Of a stretch of DNA of 64,000 nucleotides, positions 35,500-43,707 are shown in pieces. Every line of letters starts with the position of its first letter. Positions within the stretch are counted from its first letter, which is position 1. This stretch comes from Nitrospiraceae bacterium. GTDB taxonomy: Bacteria; Nitrospirota; Nitrospiria; Nitrospirales; Nitrospiraceae. The notes under the pieces are model-generated. The model searched no databases. It was given only the letters and a program-made list of their open reading frames with translations, and was not told where the DNA came from. The DNA lies in NCBI GenBank assembly GCA_019637075.1, contig JAHBWI010000005.1, positions 62,001 through 126,000 of the forward strand, given 5' to 3'. A program made the translations under genes and the position numbers.

Positions 35500-36369
35500 C
35501 TACCCCATTTCCACGGACACCTGAGGTAAGAGTTGCTCCGCCTCTTGCTGAACGGCCAGTCTCCGCCGCAGTCGCGGATTGTGCCAACGTTCGATGTAGT
35601 CAAAGATATCCGCTCTTGCCTCGGCCCTCGTCCGATACTGCCGCCGGTTGCCCCGCTCCCGCTGGAGCACCCCAAAGAAACTTTCGGCGGCCGCATTGTC
35701 GGCACAACTGCCCACCGCACTCAGGCGGCAGGTAATGTGGGGCACCTCCAAGAATGGGTGGTCGTCGTCGGACGTAACCTGGCAGCCGTGATCGGAATGG
35801 AGAATGACGGGCGTCCGGCCCGGCCGCTGCCACACGGCCATCAACACGGCTTGGACCACGAGTTGCCGGTCCTGCCTCGGACTCATCGACCAGCCCACGA
35901 CCCCGCCCGAATACAAATCCAGCACGATGCAGAGAGACAACCAGTGTTCGGCGGTCCGAATGTACGTGATGTCGGTGCCCCATTTGGTGTTGGGCGCCGT
36001 GGCGGTGAAGGTCCGCTCCAACTGGTTCTGTGTCCCCGCGGGTGGAGCCCCGGACGGCTTCCGGCGCCACCACCGCCGCTGCGGCACGCCTTGCAACCCG
36101 GCCCCACGCATCAAGCGCGCGACTCGGTGCCGCCCGCACCGTTCGCCGGCATTGCGCAGCTCCTCCCAGACGGGGGGACTGCCGCTGATGCCGTCGGATT
36201 CGGTATGCAGGCGCCGAATCTGGACCAGTACGCGGGCGTTCTCCGGAGCTCGTGGACTGGGCGGGCGCGTGGTCCAGCCGTAACACCCACTGGCCGACAC
36301 CCGCAAACAGCGGCACAGTAATCGGATGGGAAACGCAGCGCGGCATCGTTGGATCATCCGAAACTTCAC
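35500..36369 (-). CDS. IS3-family transposase OrfB (DDE integrase)
   Basis: The 289-residue protein is the catalytic half of an IS3-family transposase. An HTH_21 region (about 40-90, ESDGISGSPPVWEELRNAG) precedes the retroviral-integrase-like core: the catalytic Asp of KWGTDITYIRT, the second Asp of ILHSDHGCQVTSDDD and the Glu of DNAAAESFFGVLQRE. All three acidic residues are present, so the domain looks intact. Its GTG start overlaps the orfA stop by four bases. The stop codon lies inside the left inverted repeat. I see no classical A-rich slippery heptamer for a frameshifted OrfAB fusion. Confidence 0.9.
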   Translation of the reverse strand: MKFRMIQRCRAAFPIRLLCRCLRVSASGCYGWTTRPPSPRAPENARVLVQIRRLHTESDGISGSPPVWEELRNAGERCGRHRVARLMRGAGLQGVPQRRWWRRKPSGAPPAGTQNQLERTFTATAPNTKWGTDITYIRTAEHWLSLCIVLDLYSGGVVGWSMSPRQDRQLVVQAVLMAVWQRPGRTPVILHSDHGCQVTSDDDHPFLEVPHITCRLSAVGSCADNAAAESFFGVLQRERGNRRQYRTRAEARADIFDYIERWHNPRLRRRLAVQQEAEQLLPQVSVEMG

Positions 36370-36653
36370 GTCGACGCTTTCGCGAAGAACGCTGCCGCCT
36401 CGCGCAAAACATCCCGCTCCTTGGTGACGCGAGCCAGCTCCCGCCGTAACTGGCTCAGCTCTTCATCCCGCGAGCGCCCATTGCCCACCAAGGCCTGCTG
36501 AGGCTGACGGCGCAATTCACGCCGCCACCGTCCCAACACTTTGGCCCCGATGCCCAGGTCGGCGGCGATCTGACTCACCGTCACCCCCGGTGCATCGAGC
36601 ATGGCGACCGCTTCTCGCCTGTACTCGGCTGAAAACTTCCGTCGTGTTCCTAT
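36366..36653 (-). CDS. IS3-family transposase OrfA with mutated start codon
   Basis: OrfA (about 95 residues) is the DNA-binding half: GTRRKFSAEYRREAVAML, then the helix-turn-helix VTVSQIAADLGIGAKVLGRW and a C-terminal leucine-rich coiled coil (SQLRRELARVTKERDVL). The frame remains open upstream, but within the element there is no ATG, GTG or TTG. The codon where related proteins begin is ATA (36653-36651), and a strong ribosome site AGGAGGGG lies just before it. The natural start has probably mutated from ATG, or a rare ATA start is used. The upstream ATG at 36749 is outside the element and is unlikely to be native. Confidence 0.8.
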   Translation of the reverse strand: MGTRRKFSAEYRREAVAMLDAPGVTVSQIAADLGIGAKVLGRWRRELRRQPQQALVGNGRSRDEELSQLRRELARVTKERDVLREAAAFFAKAST

Positions 36654-36714
36654 GACACCCCTCCTGGCCCAGTATGGGCCTTCAGTGAGGTGTCCGTAAA
36701 TCGGGGCAGAACCC

Positions 36715-37229
36715 GATTGCCGTGGAATCTGCATCAGCCCAATAGGCATGTAGGATGGGCCAATCCTCTCAAAATTATAGGCTAGCTTACCGATTACACT
36801 CTATCAGTCTTCAGGAACGGACTTTGAGCACAAGTATTGCGCATCCATAAGTTACCGCACGGGAAAGATTTTTCTTCCTAACGCTGCATATGCCCTACGG
36901 TGGGCGCATTATATTGAATGGCCGAAACAACGAACAAGATGGATGAAGCGGGCATCCAGGATTGCCAGGCCTCGAACCATACGAAGACCTGGCCGAGTCA
37001 CAAACGTGTCTCTGCCTAAATGAAATGGAGTGCGACTGTCGAACGCTTTTTCTGGCGCTCAAGACACTAACGCAGCCAGTTTCAGCCCCAGACACGGCCA
37101 GTTACTCAGTCAGCTTGATGCAGGGTGCTTCTCCAATTCAACAAGTTTGGGATTCCTGGAGTATAGAGACAGGAGCATTTAGACTGATTTCTAGGTACGT
37201 TTTCAACATCACTCTAGACAACATCGCTC
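36715..37229. other. Intergenic region between the IS and an SGNH protein gene
   Basis: About 515 bases of lower-GC DNA. One open frame (plus, 36962-37288) lacks a ribosome site and any recognisable features and overlaps the SGNH gene. I see no tRNA, repeat or clear terminator. Confidence 0.5.
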
Positions 37230-38306
37230 TTACTTCGCACAACAAAACGTGCCCCGCGAAATGGCATCAGAAATTGCTGAGGATATAATCCTGTTTTGTT
37301 CAGCAGTCGGATGCATATCCTCGGCCAGGAAGAAATCCGCGACCTTTTTATTTTGCTCCTGTGCGGCCTTCCGAATAAGCTCCTTGGATGCTATGAAAGG
37401 CACTCGATGTTCTTCGAGGGTCCTGACCAGCAATGCCTCCCGCCAAGACCGCGTGTCGCTTTGCATCTCGTCCAGAGAACTAAATATTATGAACAGGAAC
37501 GGGATATTTCTTGCACGCAGATGTTCTATTGTCCCCTCTAAGAGCCGGGTGCCAATAGATTCAATCTTTTGGATTGCCCGCCCGGCTAAATAGTCCACCA
37601 ATACCCTCGGTGCATGGTTGGAGTGCAACACGAATTGTAGGAGATAGGATCGGATGTCAACTGGATGGTCGTTCAGATAGCGAACAGGATCAGGGTCAAT
37701 TGGAACACCGTGCAGTTGAAGCCCCCGGCCATCGAGTTCGAAGTAGGGTTTCTGCCCTATTCGAAAACCCATGACACTTCGATCGAGATCGTCAGTAAAA
37801 ACGCCAACGATTGCCATTGCTCGCTTGTAGAGAGGGAGGGTTTCTCTCAGTAACAGCAACATCTGGTCCAAGCCATAGCCGCCTACACCATAATTGAGCA
37901 TGTAACGACTGCCGGCGAACGACGGATTACTATTTAAGATTTGATGAAAACATTCCCCGGATGCAGCAGAAGCACATTGCGCGAAGGAGTCCCCGTAGAG
38001 AAGGATCGGCTGTCTTTCACCAAGCTGTCCCTCATCATCGTGTAGGTACGTTTCTCTCGAGAAATATCCAACCCAGCCAAGCAATGGATGGGGGGTCGCC
38101 GGGCCTTGATACTTGCCGCCCCAGAGATGATAGAGCTTCCAATAGTTCTCTTCATAAGTGTACGCAAAATGATAGGGCTGTTTGAATCGCTCAAGCATTG
38201 GCAAACCAGAGAAAAGGACCCACCGGAAAGCATACTCGGATGCTACCAGGGTTACGGCCGTGGAAAAACACAGAAGAAGCAGGTTTGCGAGAAGATGTTT
38301 TCTCAT
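37230..38306 (-). CDS. SGNH/GDSL hydrolase-like envelope protein
   Basis: The 358-residue protein has an N-terminal membrane anchor or signal (LLANLLLLCFSTAVTLVAS, about 5-23) and an SGNH fold: block I ILLYGDSFAQCAS (about 100-112), block II MLNYGVGGYGLDQM (about 135-148), and block V EDMHPTAEQN near the C-terminus with the catalytic Asp and His. Such proteins often add or remove acyl groups on sugars in the periplasm. It stands alone, divergent from the 293-residue secreted protein gene and downstream of nothing obvious. No ribosome site is clear. It may serve the polysaccharide made by the genes further right. Confidence 0.72.
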   Translation of the reverse strand: MRKHLLANLLLLCFSTAVTLVASEYAFRWVLFSGLPMLERFKQPYHFAYTYEENYWKLYHLWGGKYQGPATPHPLLGWVGYFSRETYLHDDEGQLGERQPILLYGDSFAQCASAASGECFHQILNSNPSFAGSRYMLNYGVGGYGLDQMLLLLRETLPLYKRAMAIVGVFTDDLDRSVMGFRIGQKPYFELDGRGLQLHGVPIDPDPVRYLNDHPVDIRSYLLQFVLHSNHAPRVLVDYLAGRAIQKIESIGTRLLEGTIEHLRARNIPFLFIIFSSLDEMQSDTRSWREALLVRTLEEHRVPFIASKELIRKAAQEQNKKVADFFLAEDMHPTAEQNRIISSAISDAISRGTFCCAK

Positions 38307-38764
38307 TTCATATCAGCAGATAGGGGCGCCCTGTATCAACATCAGGACTGGATAGAGCTGAGCAGTATAAGGATGTAGGCGTTTTCTCGGAAATTCCAGC
38401 TTTGAAGCGCTAACCCAGCGATTGAAATCCCGGGCGATCAAGTTACGTCATTGTTCATGGTCGACTGCTTTCCCCAACAGTGTTAGCATCTACGAAGATT
38501 CCTGACCTACGCCCTCAGATTCAGCCCTGAGCAAAAACATGAAATCAATTGTAGCGTTATATCATTCCTTGTTATGTTAGCCTGTGCATGATACTCATAG
38601 GCATCAGTTTTGCTTCCCGGCTCTTATAAAATATGCAAATGAGCACTGGGTCCCAGCTAGGAAACTCGTGATTGTTATTTCTACCCAGGTAGCACATTCT
38701 ATCTTACGCACAGATAGGAACCAAGTAGGGAGTGCCGCAGCCAAAGTTTTACAAGGGGAACATC
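38307..38764. other. Divergent intergenic region with candidate sigma-54 promoter
   Basis: About 460 bases of relatively AT-rich DNA separate the SGNH gene and the secreted protein gene. Apart from the sigma-54-like site (listed) I find no gene, RNA or terminator. Confidence 0.5.
38599..38615 (+). promoter_or_regulatory. Candidate sigma-54 (-24/-12) promoter
   Basis: AGGCAT at 38599-38604 and TTGCT at 38610-38614 place the invariant GG (38600-38601) and GC (38612-38613) exactly 12 bases apart, the sigma-54 spacing. The -24 box is imperfect (TGGCAC expected). The leader to the start codon would be about 140 bases. Sigma-54 control of secreted proteins is known in some exosortase-linked polysaccharide loci. 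Confidence 0.35.
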
Positions 38765-39646
38765 ATGGCAGAACAGCTAGATCGCCAATGCATCAAGGTT
38801 TTGACAGCAGTCGTTATGGTCGCCATAGGTACGGCAACAATTTTCTTCCCGTCACAAGGTCACGCTGCTGGGATCTGGACTAACGAACCGACTGGCGCCA
38901 GTGTTGTTCTCGACTGCCCTTTTAATAGCGTCTCGGGTTGCGGCATCCTTGATGCGTACGCCACATCTCAGGTTGTTCCTGACGCCAGCGCCCCCGTCTC
39001 ACCGAGCAATGTAGTTAAATCTACCCTGCTCCCGGGAAACACCGGTGGGGGCATTCAGCTGAATTATGTAACGCCACAGGTTCAACGAGAAATGTATATG
39101 GGATTGATGTGGCGTACCAATCCTCAGTTCCAGGGTCGCGTGGTAGGGAACAAGATGTTTTTCTTGCGTGGACCAGGGGCAAATGGCGTCTGGCTCTTCG
39201 GGAACAGCGCTTTGGTGGGCGGCACGGCACCGATGATTTTCGCTCACAATACAGGCGGCCTCGACAACAGTCATGTCTGCGCACTCGATTCGGGTCTGGC
39301 GTGCTATCCCAATGTCGGTGACGGCACCTTGCGCGTCGGGACCTGGACCAAACTGGAAGCCTATGTGAAGGCAAGCACCACGATGACATCACGCGACGGA
39401 ATCGTCCGGTGGTGGATTAACGGTGTCCTGGTTGGGAATTACACGAACCTCAATTACGCTCAGAATGGGTTGAACGAGTGGGTATGGGCAGAAACTTGGG
39501 ACGGGTTGGTCAATCCCCCACCCACGGTCGAGTGGAATCACTTTCTCGACCACCTTCACGTGTCAATTCCCAATGGAGGCGGGACAACGGATCAGCCACC
39601 CGGACCGCCGGCGAGCCCAAGCATCCGAGGCGTCACCGTCCCCTAG
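38765..39646 (+). CDS. Secreted protein with probable beta-sandwich (LamG/lyase-like) fold
   Basis: The product starts at ATG 38765 (AAGGGGAA site) and has 293 residues. The signal peptide ends near AAG (hydrophobic core VLTAVVMVAIGTATIFF, then GHAAGIW). The mature part is rich in beta strands, Gly, Asn and Trp: MGLMWRTNPQFQGRVVGNK, GVWLFGN, TWTKLEAYVKAS, GIVRWWINGVLVGNYTNL and VEWNHFLDHLHVSIPN. That pattern resembles LamG-like or polysaccharide lyase-like jelly rolls, in which a thin sheet binds or cleaves a carbohydrate. Cysteines at CPFNSVSGC and near CALDSGLAC could form disulfides. The Pro-rich C-terminus has no membrane anchor or PEP-CTERM motif. A strong hairpin follows. Confidence 0.65.
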   Translation: MAEQLDRQCIKVLTAVVMVAIGTATIFFPSQGHAAGIWTNEPTGASVVLDCPFNSVSGCGILDAYATSQVVPDASAPVSPSNVVKSTLLPGNTGGGIQLNYVTPQVQREMYMGLMWRTNPQFQGRVVGNKMFFLRGPGANGVWLFGNSALVGGTAPMIFAHNTGGLDNSHVCALDSGLACYPNVGDGTLRVGTWTKLEAYVKASTTMTSRDGIVRWWINGVLVGNYTNLNYAQNGLNEWVWAETWDGLVNPPPTVEWNHFLDHLHVSIPNGGGTTDQPPGPPASPSIRGVTVP

Positions 39647-39706
39647 TGTGAGCGCGTCTGTTGATTGAGCCTTTGAGGCTATGCTGATTGCAGAGCCCGT
39701 CCGCAT

Positions 39707-39743
39707 GCGACGCGGGGCACAGTTGCAATGTGCCTCGCGTCGC
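39707..39743 (+). terminator. Strong hairpin after the secreted protein gene
   Basis: GCGACGCGGGGCACA (39707-39721), loop GTTGCAA and TGTGCCTCGCGTCGC (39729-39743) pair over 15 positions with one G-T pair. It lies 60 bases after the stop codon. No T-run follows, so it may be a factor-dependent terminator or an mRNA-stabilising hairpin. The remaining gap to 39952 shows nothing else I can support. Confidence 0.6.
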
Positions 39744-39952
39744 GCACATTTCTGCTTGCACCAGTCGGTGAGGGTTCCCCTCAGCGGTGTCTCACGACAA
39801 CAGGACCTTCGTCTTTTCTAACAGGCCATGGTCTGAAACAGCATGCCTCGCACGCCTAGCCACCCTTCTGAGGTCACGGGTTCTCGGGACTGGCTGCCAC
39901 GATTCCAGTTGAGCATAGGACACTCTCGACCCCACCCCCAAGGACAGCTCGT

Positions 39953-41026
39953 ATGAGCTTCCACTTGTTGAAAATATTGTGGTGGGGCCTGTTTTTCCTG
40001 CTCGTCACCGAATTTGGACTGGAGTTCCGCGCCTACCAGCGGGGATTCGATACCCTTGCCTTCGGTACCTATCAACGGCAGGGGGACGAGCCCAATCCCC
40101 CTGCTCCCAACCCGACTGTCCTGCCGACCACACTCGGCGAACCGGTCGGAGACAAAAAGCCGGGAGAGATTCGATACTGGATCGCATCCTCCTCACACGC
40201 GGAAGACATTTATTTGAGCCGCGACCTGATTTTCCCAACCCGATTGGAAGGCTTGCTTCATGAGTCCGGCCAACAGGCCATCGTAGTCAACGCCAGCCAT
40301 GCCGGGATGAATATTCAAGCCAACCAAGCCGATCTTGAAGCACGCGGAAATCGCATCCATCCTGACGTCGTCATCCTCTATCAGATGTCGACTCAGATCA
40401 CTGAACTGTCGAAAATGTTCTTGTCACCGCGACGATCGGAGTCGACCAAAGGAAAAAACGCCGGGGCAGTACCCCCGCCTCCCCCAGCGCCAAACATGAT
40501 CGTGAAGGTGTTCGAAAATACGTCCATTTATGCGCTCCTGAAAGGGAATCTCTCAAATCGCTTGGCGGGGCAACGGCTGCTGGCCGATAGTTTGGGAGAA
40601 CAGGGAGACGCCGCATTCGAACAGCAGGTCGCCGCCTTCGTCAAAGCTGCAAGACAGATCGGCGCCGAGCCGGTTCTCTGCACATTTGCGACCAGCCATA
40701 CGCGATCGCAGTTCCCGAATATTCCGAGCACGGTCGGCAGTTTCCTCTTTCGCTACAACTTGTACCTTTCCCTGATTGGATGGCTGGATACGGTCGAGCG
40801 CTTTAACCAGGTGATCCGCAGGATGGCGGCCACTGAACACCTACGACTGGTAGAACTGGATACGGTCTTGTCCGGCCGGGAGGAATACTTCCGCGACTTC
40901 GTACATTTCACCCCAGAGGGACATGCGCTGGTCGCCCAAACGATCTTCTCCCGACTCCGTCAAGAGTCCGCGCCGGGACTTCGGGTCGCCACCCCCAATG
41001 CCGGAGCGGACGGGCAAAGACCATGA
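39953..41026 (+). CDS. SGNH-like protein partner of an MBOAT acyltransferase
   Basis: The 357-residue protein has one N-terminal membrane segment (ILWWGLFFLLVTEFGL, about 8-23) and an SGNH-like periplasmic domain. Block I is unusual: YWIASSSHAEDIYL (about 75-88) has Ser-Ser-Ser in place of GDS. Block II reads NASHAGMN (about 113-120), and FVHFTPEGHALVA (about 318-330) supplies the catalytic His. The stop overlaps the MBOAT gene start by four bases. SGNH plus MBOAT pairs O-acetylate exopolysaccharides (AlgJ/AlgX with AlgI is the reference case). A role in moving an acyl group from the membrane enzyme to the polymer is therefore inferred. Confidence 0.7.
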   Translation: MSFHLLKILWWGLFFLLVTEFGLEFRAYQRGFDTLAFGTYQRQGDEPNPPAPNPTVLPTTLGEPVGDKKPGEIRYWIASSSHAEDIYLSRDLIFPTRLEGLLHESGQQAIVVNASHAGMNIQANQADLEARGNRIHPDVVILYQMSTQITELSKMFLSPRRSESTKGKNAGAVPPPPPAPNMIVKVFENTSIYALLKGNLSNRLAGQRLLADSLGEQGDAAFEQQVAAFVKAARQIGAEPVLCTFATSHTRSQFPNIPSTVGSFLFRYNLYLSLIGWLDTVERFNQVIRRMAATEHLRLVELDTVLSGREEYFRDFVHFTPEGHALVAQTIFSRLRQESAPGLRVATPNAGADGQRP

Positions 41027-42423
41027 ATTTCAACTCCGTCGAATTTTTCGTGTTTTTCTCCAGCCTCCTCGTGCTCTATGCCCTGGCATTTCATCGCGTG
41101 CTCTGGCGAGACATGTTGTTGCTGGTGTCGAGCTACTTCTTTTACATGTGTTGGAATTGGAAGTATGCAGGACTGCTGGCTCTGTCCACCTGTGTCGACT
41201 ATAGCGTGGGGCGTCTCCTTGATCGTGCCACAGACCCTCGGTCCAGGCGCTGGATCCTGATTATCAGTTTGACCTCGAACCTCGGGCTGCTGGCCCTGTT
41301 CAAGTACTACAATTTTTTCATGGACGTGGCGAAGCCCGCCGTTGCGGCGTTCGGGTGGGATCTCTCGTTCCTCCAGCACCAATTGCTGCTGCCAGTCGGG
41401 ATCTCCTTCTACACGTTCCAGACAATGAGTTATACGATCGACGTATACCGCGGGGAACGTGTCCTTGAGCGCAGCTTTCTGAAATTCGCTGTGTTTGTGG
41501 CGTTCTTCCCGCAATTGATTGCAGGGCCTATCGTGCGCGCCCGGCAATTCCTCCCTCAGCTGCACCACCCGCCGACGGTGACCTTCGAGCGATTTCACAG
41601 CGGGCTCTTTCTCGTTTTCAAAGGCCTGTTTAAGAAGATCGTATTCGCCGATCTTCTGGCAGCGTTGGCCGTGGACAAGGTGTTCTCGGATCCGCTGAGC
41701 TTTTCCTCGTGGGACTTACTGATCGCGCTCTACGCTTATTCGTTCCAGATCTATTACGACTTTTCCGGATACAGCGACATTGCGATCGGCTTGGCCAGAA
41801 TCCTGGGCTATGACCTTCCCCAGAACTTCAATCGGCCCTATCTCTCTCAGAACGCTCGCGAGTTTTGGACTCGCTGGCACATTTCGCTGTCGACCTGGCT
41901 GCGAGACTATCTGTATATTCCTCTCGGCGGAAACCGAGCAGCGCCGTGGCGGGTGAAACTCAACCTCATGCTGACGATGCTGCTGGGAGGTTTGTGGCAC
42001 GGAGCCGCCATGCACTTCGTACTCTGGGGCGGATTTCATGGCCTGCTCCTGATGCTGACGCCCCAAAGAAGCCAATCGGGTCCTTCCCCGTCCTTCCTGG
42101 GAACAGTGCTGCGCCGGCTGGGATGCTTTCACCTGATTGCGTTCGGTTGGCTCCTCTTCCGCGTGCAAGATATGAAGAACTTTGTGGACTTTTTCGAGGG
42201 CTGCGCTCGATTGACGGTGGGGACTAGGCTCAGCGGAATCTTTTATCTCGTATTGTGTGCCGGCATCCTCTCTCACCTGTCCCCACTGGAACGACTCGAA
42301 CGATTCGGCCAATGGTGGATTGCGCGGCCTATCCCCGTTCAGGCTGCCGCATATGCCGTGCTGTTGATATTCTATGCCGGCGTCACGCTTGAGGCCCCGG
42401 CGTTTATTTATTTTCAGTTCTAA
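41023..42423 (+). CDS. MBOAT family O-acyltransferase (AlgI-like)
   Basis: The 466-residue multi-pass membrane protein has the AlgI plan: about ten hydrophobic segments, PVGISFYTFQTMSYTIDVYRG (split around residue 130), FFPQLIAGPIVRA (about 163-175), FSGYSDIAIGLARILGYDLP, FWTRWHISLSTWLRDYLYIP and GGLWHGAAMHFVLWGG with the catalytic His near residue 325. It brings acyl groups across the inner membrane for transfer to an extracytoplasmic glycan. It is cotranscribed with the SGNH gene (four-base overlap) and followed by a family 3 acyltransferase gene 63 bases downstream. Confidence 0.93.
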   Translation: MNFNSVEFFVFFSSLLVLYALAFHRVLWRDMLLLVSSYFFYMCWNWKYAGLLALSTCVDYSVGRLLDRATDPRSRRWILIISLTSNLGLLALFKYYNFFMDVAKPAVAAFGWDLSFLQHQLLLPVGISFYTFQTMSYTIDVYRGERVLERSFLKFAVFVAFFPQLIAGPIVRARQFLPQLHHPPTVTFERFHSGLFLVFKGLFKKIVFADLLAALAVDKVFSDPLSFSSWDLLIALYAYSFQIYYDFSGYSDIAIGLARILGYDLPQNFNRPYLSQNAREFWTRWHISLSTWLRDYLYIPLGGNRAAPWRVKLNLMLTMLLGGLWHGAAMHFVLWGGFHGLLLMLTPQRSQSGPSPSFLGTVLRRLGCFHLIAFGWLLFRVQDMKNFVDFFEGCARLTVGTRLSGIFYLVLCAGILSHLSPLERLERFGQWWIARPIPVQAAAYAVLLIFYAGVTLEAPAFIYFQF

Positions 42424-42486
42424 CGACTCCACCTACTCCCTCGTCTTCAGCCGGAGCACCCGACTAGACTGGTAAAAGGAATCACC

Positions 42487-43530
42487 GTGTTCCCCGGACA
42501 GCCCACACCGCCCTCCGCCAGACTCACATATCTGGACAATTTCCGTGGATTGGCGATCACCATGGTCGTGGCAACCCATGCATTGGGATATGCGCACCTG
42601 CCTGAGGATGAACAGCGTCGCATCGCCTGGATCGTTCAAACGATCGCCGTTCCGGTATTCTTCCTCGTTGACGGACTCCTCTTTTCCTTACGTCAGGGCG
42701 CCGGGATCGGATTTGACTATCGAGGGTATGTGGCCAAAAGCGCGCACCGGTTGCTGGTCCCGTGGGCGCTGTTCACTTTCCTCTACTGGGTACTTCGTCT
42801 CATCTTCGAACTTGTCGGAAGCGCACCGGCCCACATCCTCGTCGGACGCCCCTGGCAAGATTGGGTCTCGGCAATCTATCTGTCGGAATTCTCGAGCCAG
42901 ATGTACTTCCTCCCATCCCTGTTCTTCATTCGCGCCGCCGCCCAACCGCTGCGCGCCTTCGCCCAATCCAGTCTCTCCACACGGACCGTGATTCTCATCC
43001 TGTATGTCGGCGCCTTCCATCTTCTGCCGATCCGCGGGTGGTTTTACCCGGGACTCGATCCCATCTACCATGCGCTCTGGGGTCTGCAATTCTATCTGAT
43101 CGGACTCATGATACCGCTCGTAGCAGGACTCTTCACAAGCCATAGCCTGGCCGTCTCGCTCGCAACACTTTCGGGCGGAATCTTGCTGCCTGCGTATTCT
43201 GAACACATGGCCGTCCCGTCGCAATTCCTACTGCTGATTGGGAGCTACTCAGCATTCGCGTCTATCACCGCCCCGCTTCGGCTTCTTGCCATGCTCGGCC
43301 GATACACGATGGGGATTTACCTCCTGCATATTCCGTTGGTCATGAAGGGGATGGCCTCGGTGCTATCACGCGTTCTCCCGTCGACTTCACTCACCTTCTT
43401 TGCCTGTCTGACCCTTTCTTCGCTGACAATCTCCCTCCTCCTGACGAAGCTCCTTCTCCTATTTCCGCACGGCTATCGACTATTCGGTGAACAGCCGCAA
43501 GCCGACGATCCTAAGAATCGGACCCGTTAA
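42487..43530 (+). CDS. Acyltransferase family 3 membrane protein
   Basis: The 347-residue protein is a ten-helix OafA-type acyltransferase. RLTYLDNFRGLAITMVVATH (about residues 13-32) holds the Arg and His of the family. Further segments continue to GIYLLHIPLVM near residue 285. Such enzymes acylate sugars of surface glycans using cytoplasmic acyl-CoA. The start is GTG 42487 with AAAGGAA upstream. No C-terminal SGNH domain is attached. With the previous two genes it forms a plus-strand O-acylation group, ended by a strong hairpin. Confidence 0.85.
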   Translation: MFPGQPTPPSARLTYLDNFRGLAITMVVATHALGYAHLPEDEQRRIAWIVQTIAVPVFFLVDGLLFSLRQGAGIGFDYRGYVAKSAHRLLVPWALFTFLYWVLRLIFELVGSAPAHILVGRPWQDWVSAIYLSEFSSQMYFLPSLFFIRAAAQPLRAFAQSSLSTRTVILILYVGAFHLLPIRGWFYPGLDPIYHALWGLQFYLIGLMIPLVAGLFTSHSLAVSLATLSGGILLPAYSEHMAVPSQFLLLIGSYSAFASITAPLRLLAMLGRYTMGIYLLHIPLVMKGMASVLSRVLPSTSLTFFACLTLSSLTISLLLTKLLLLFPHGYRLFGEQPQADDPKNRTR

Positions 43531-43677
43531 CACCGACAAACGCAAGTGGCTATACCCCGGTTCCGCGGTTACCGACGAGGCCAATGGGCAGCCGGGCGAC
43601 ACAAGTCGAGCGGCGCTCTGGAGATGCGCCACTACTCGGATGCGTCTTTGAGAGGTTGATTCGTATTCGTGGAGTGA

Positions 43678-43700
43678 TGCGCCGCCGGAACGGCGGCGCA
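43678..43700. terminator. Perfect hairpin between convergent operons
   Basis: TGCGCCGCCG, loop GAA and CGGCGGCGCA form a perfect ten-pair hairpin between the convergent acyltransferase and glycosyltransferase genes. On the plus strand a run of five T lies 12 bases after it. It is likely to end transcription from both sides. Confidence 0.7.
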
Positions 43701-43707
43701 GAAGTGA

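Larger units (their letters stand above)
35495..36714 (-). mobile_element. IS3-family insertion sequence
   Basis: The element is about 1.2 kb long and holds orfA and orfB on the minus strand. Imperfect terminal inverted repeats are visible: GGGTTCTACCCC then CGGACACCT (35495-35524) on the left and, reverse-complemented, GGGTTCTGCCCC then CGGACACCT (36714-36686) on the right. I see no target-site duplication (left flank CTAC, right flank GATT). The tip sequence GGGTTCTAC is present twice in tandem at the left end (35486-35494 and 35495-35503). The lack of a duplication suggests an old or rearranged copy. Confidence 0.8.

Noticed and set aside
36360-36400. Programmed -1 frameshift joining IS3 orfA and orfB
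   Set aside because: The overlap region has no A-rich slippery heptamer; a GTG start overlapping the orfA stop by four bases explains orfB expression.
36962-37288. A 108-codon open frame between the IS and the SGNH gene
   Set aside because: It has no ribosome site, no recognisable domain and overlaps the 3' end of the SGNH gene on the other strand.
39580-39646. PEP-CTERM or LPXTG sorting signal at the end of the 293-residue secreted protein
   Set aside because: The C-terminus is Pro-rich (PPGPPASPSIRGVTVP) with no membrane helix and no PEP motif.
39675-39692. Second sigma-54-like site before the SGNH/MBOAT genes
   Set aside because: The GG to GC distance is 13, not 12, and the strong hairpin at 39707-39743 lies between it and the genes.
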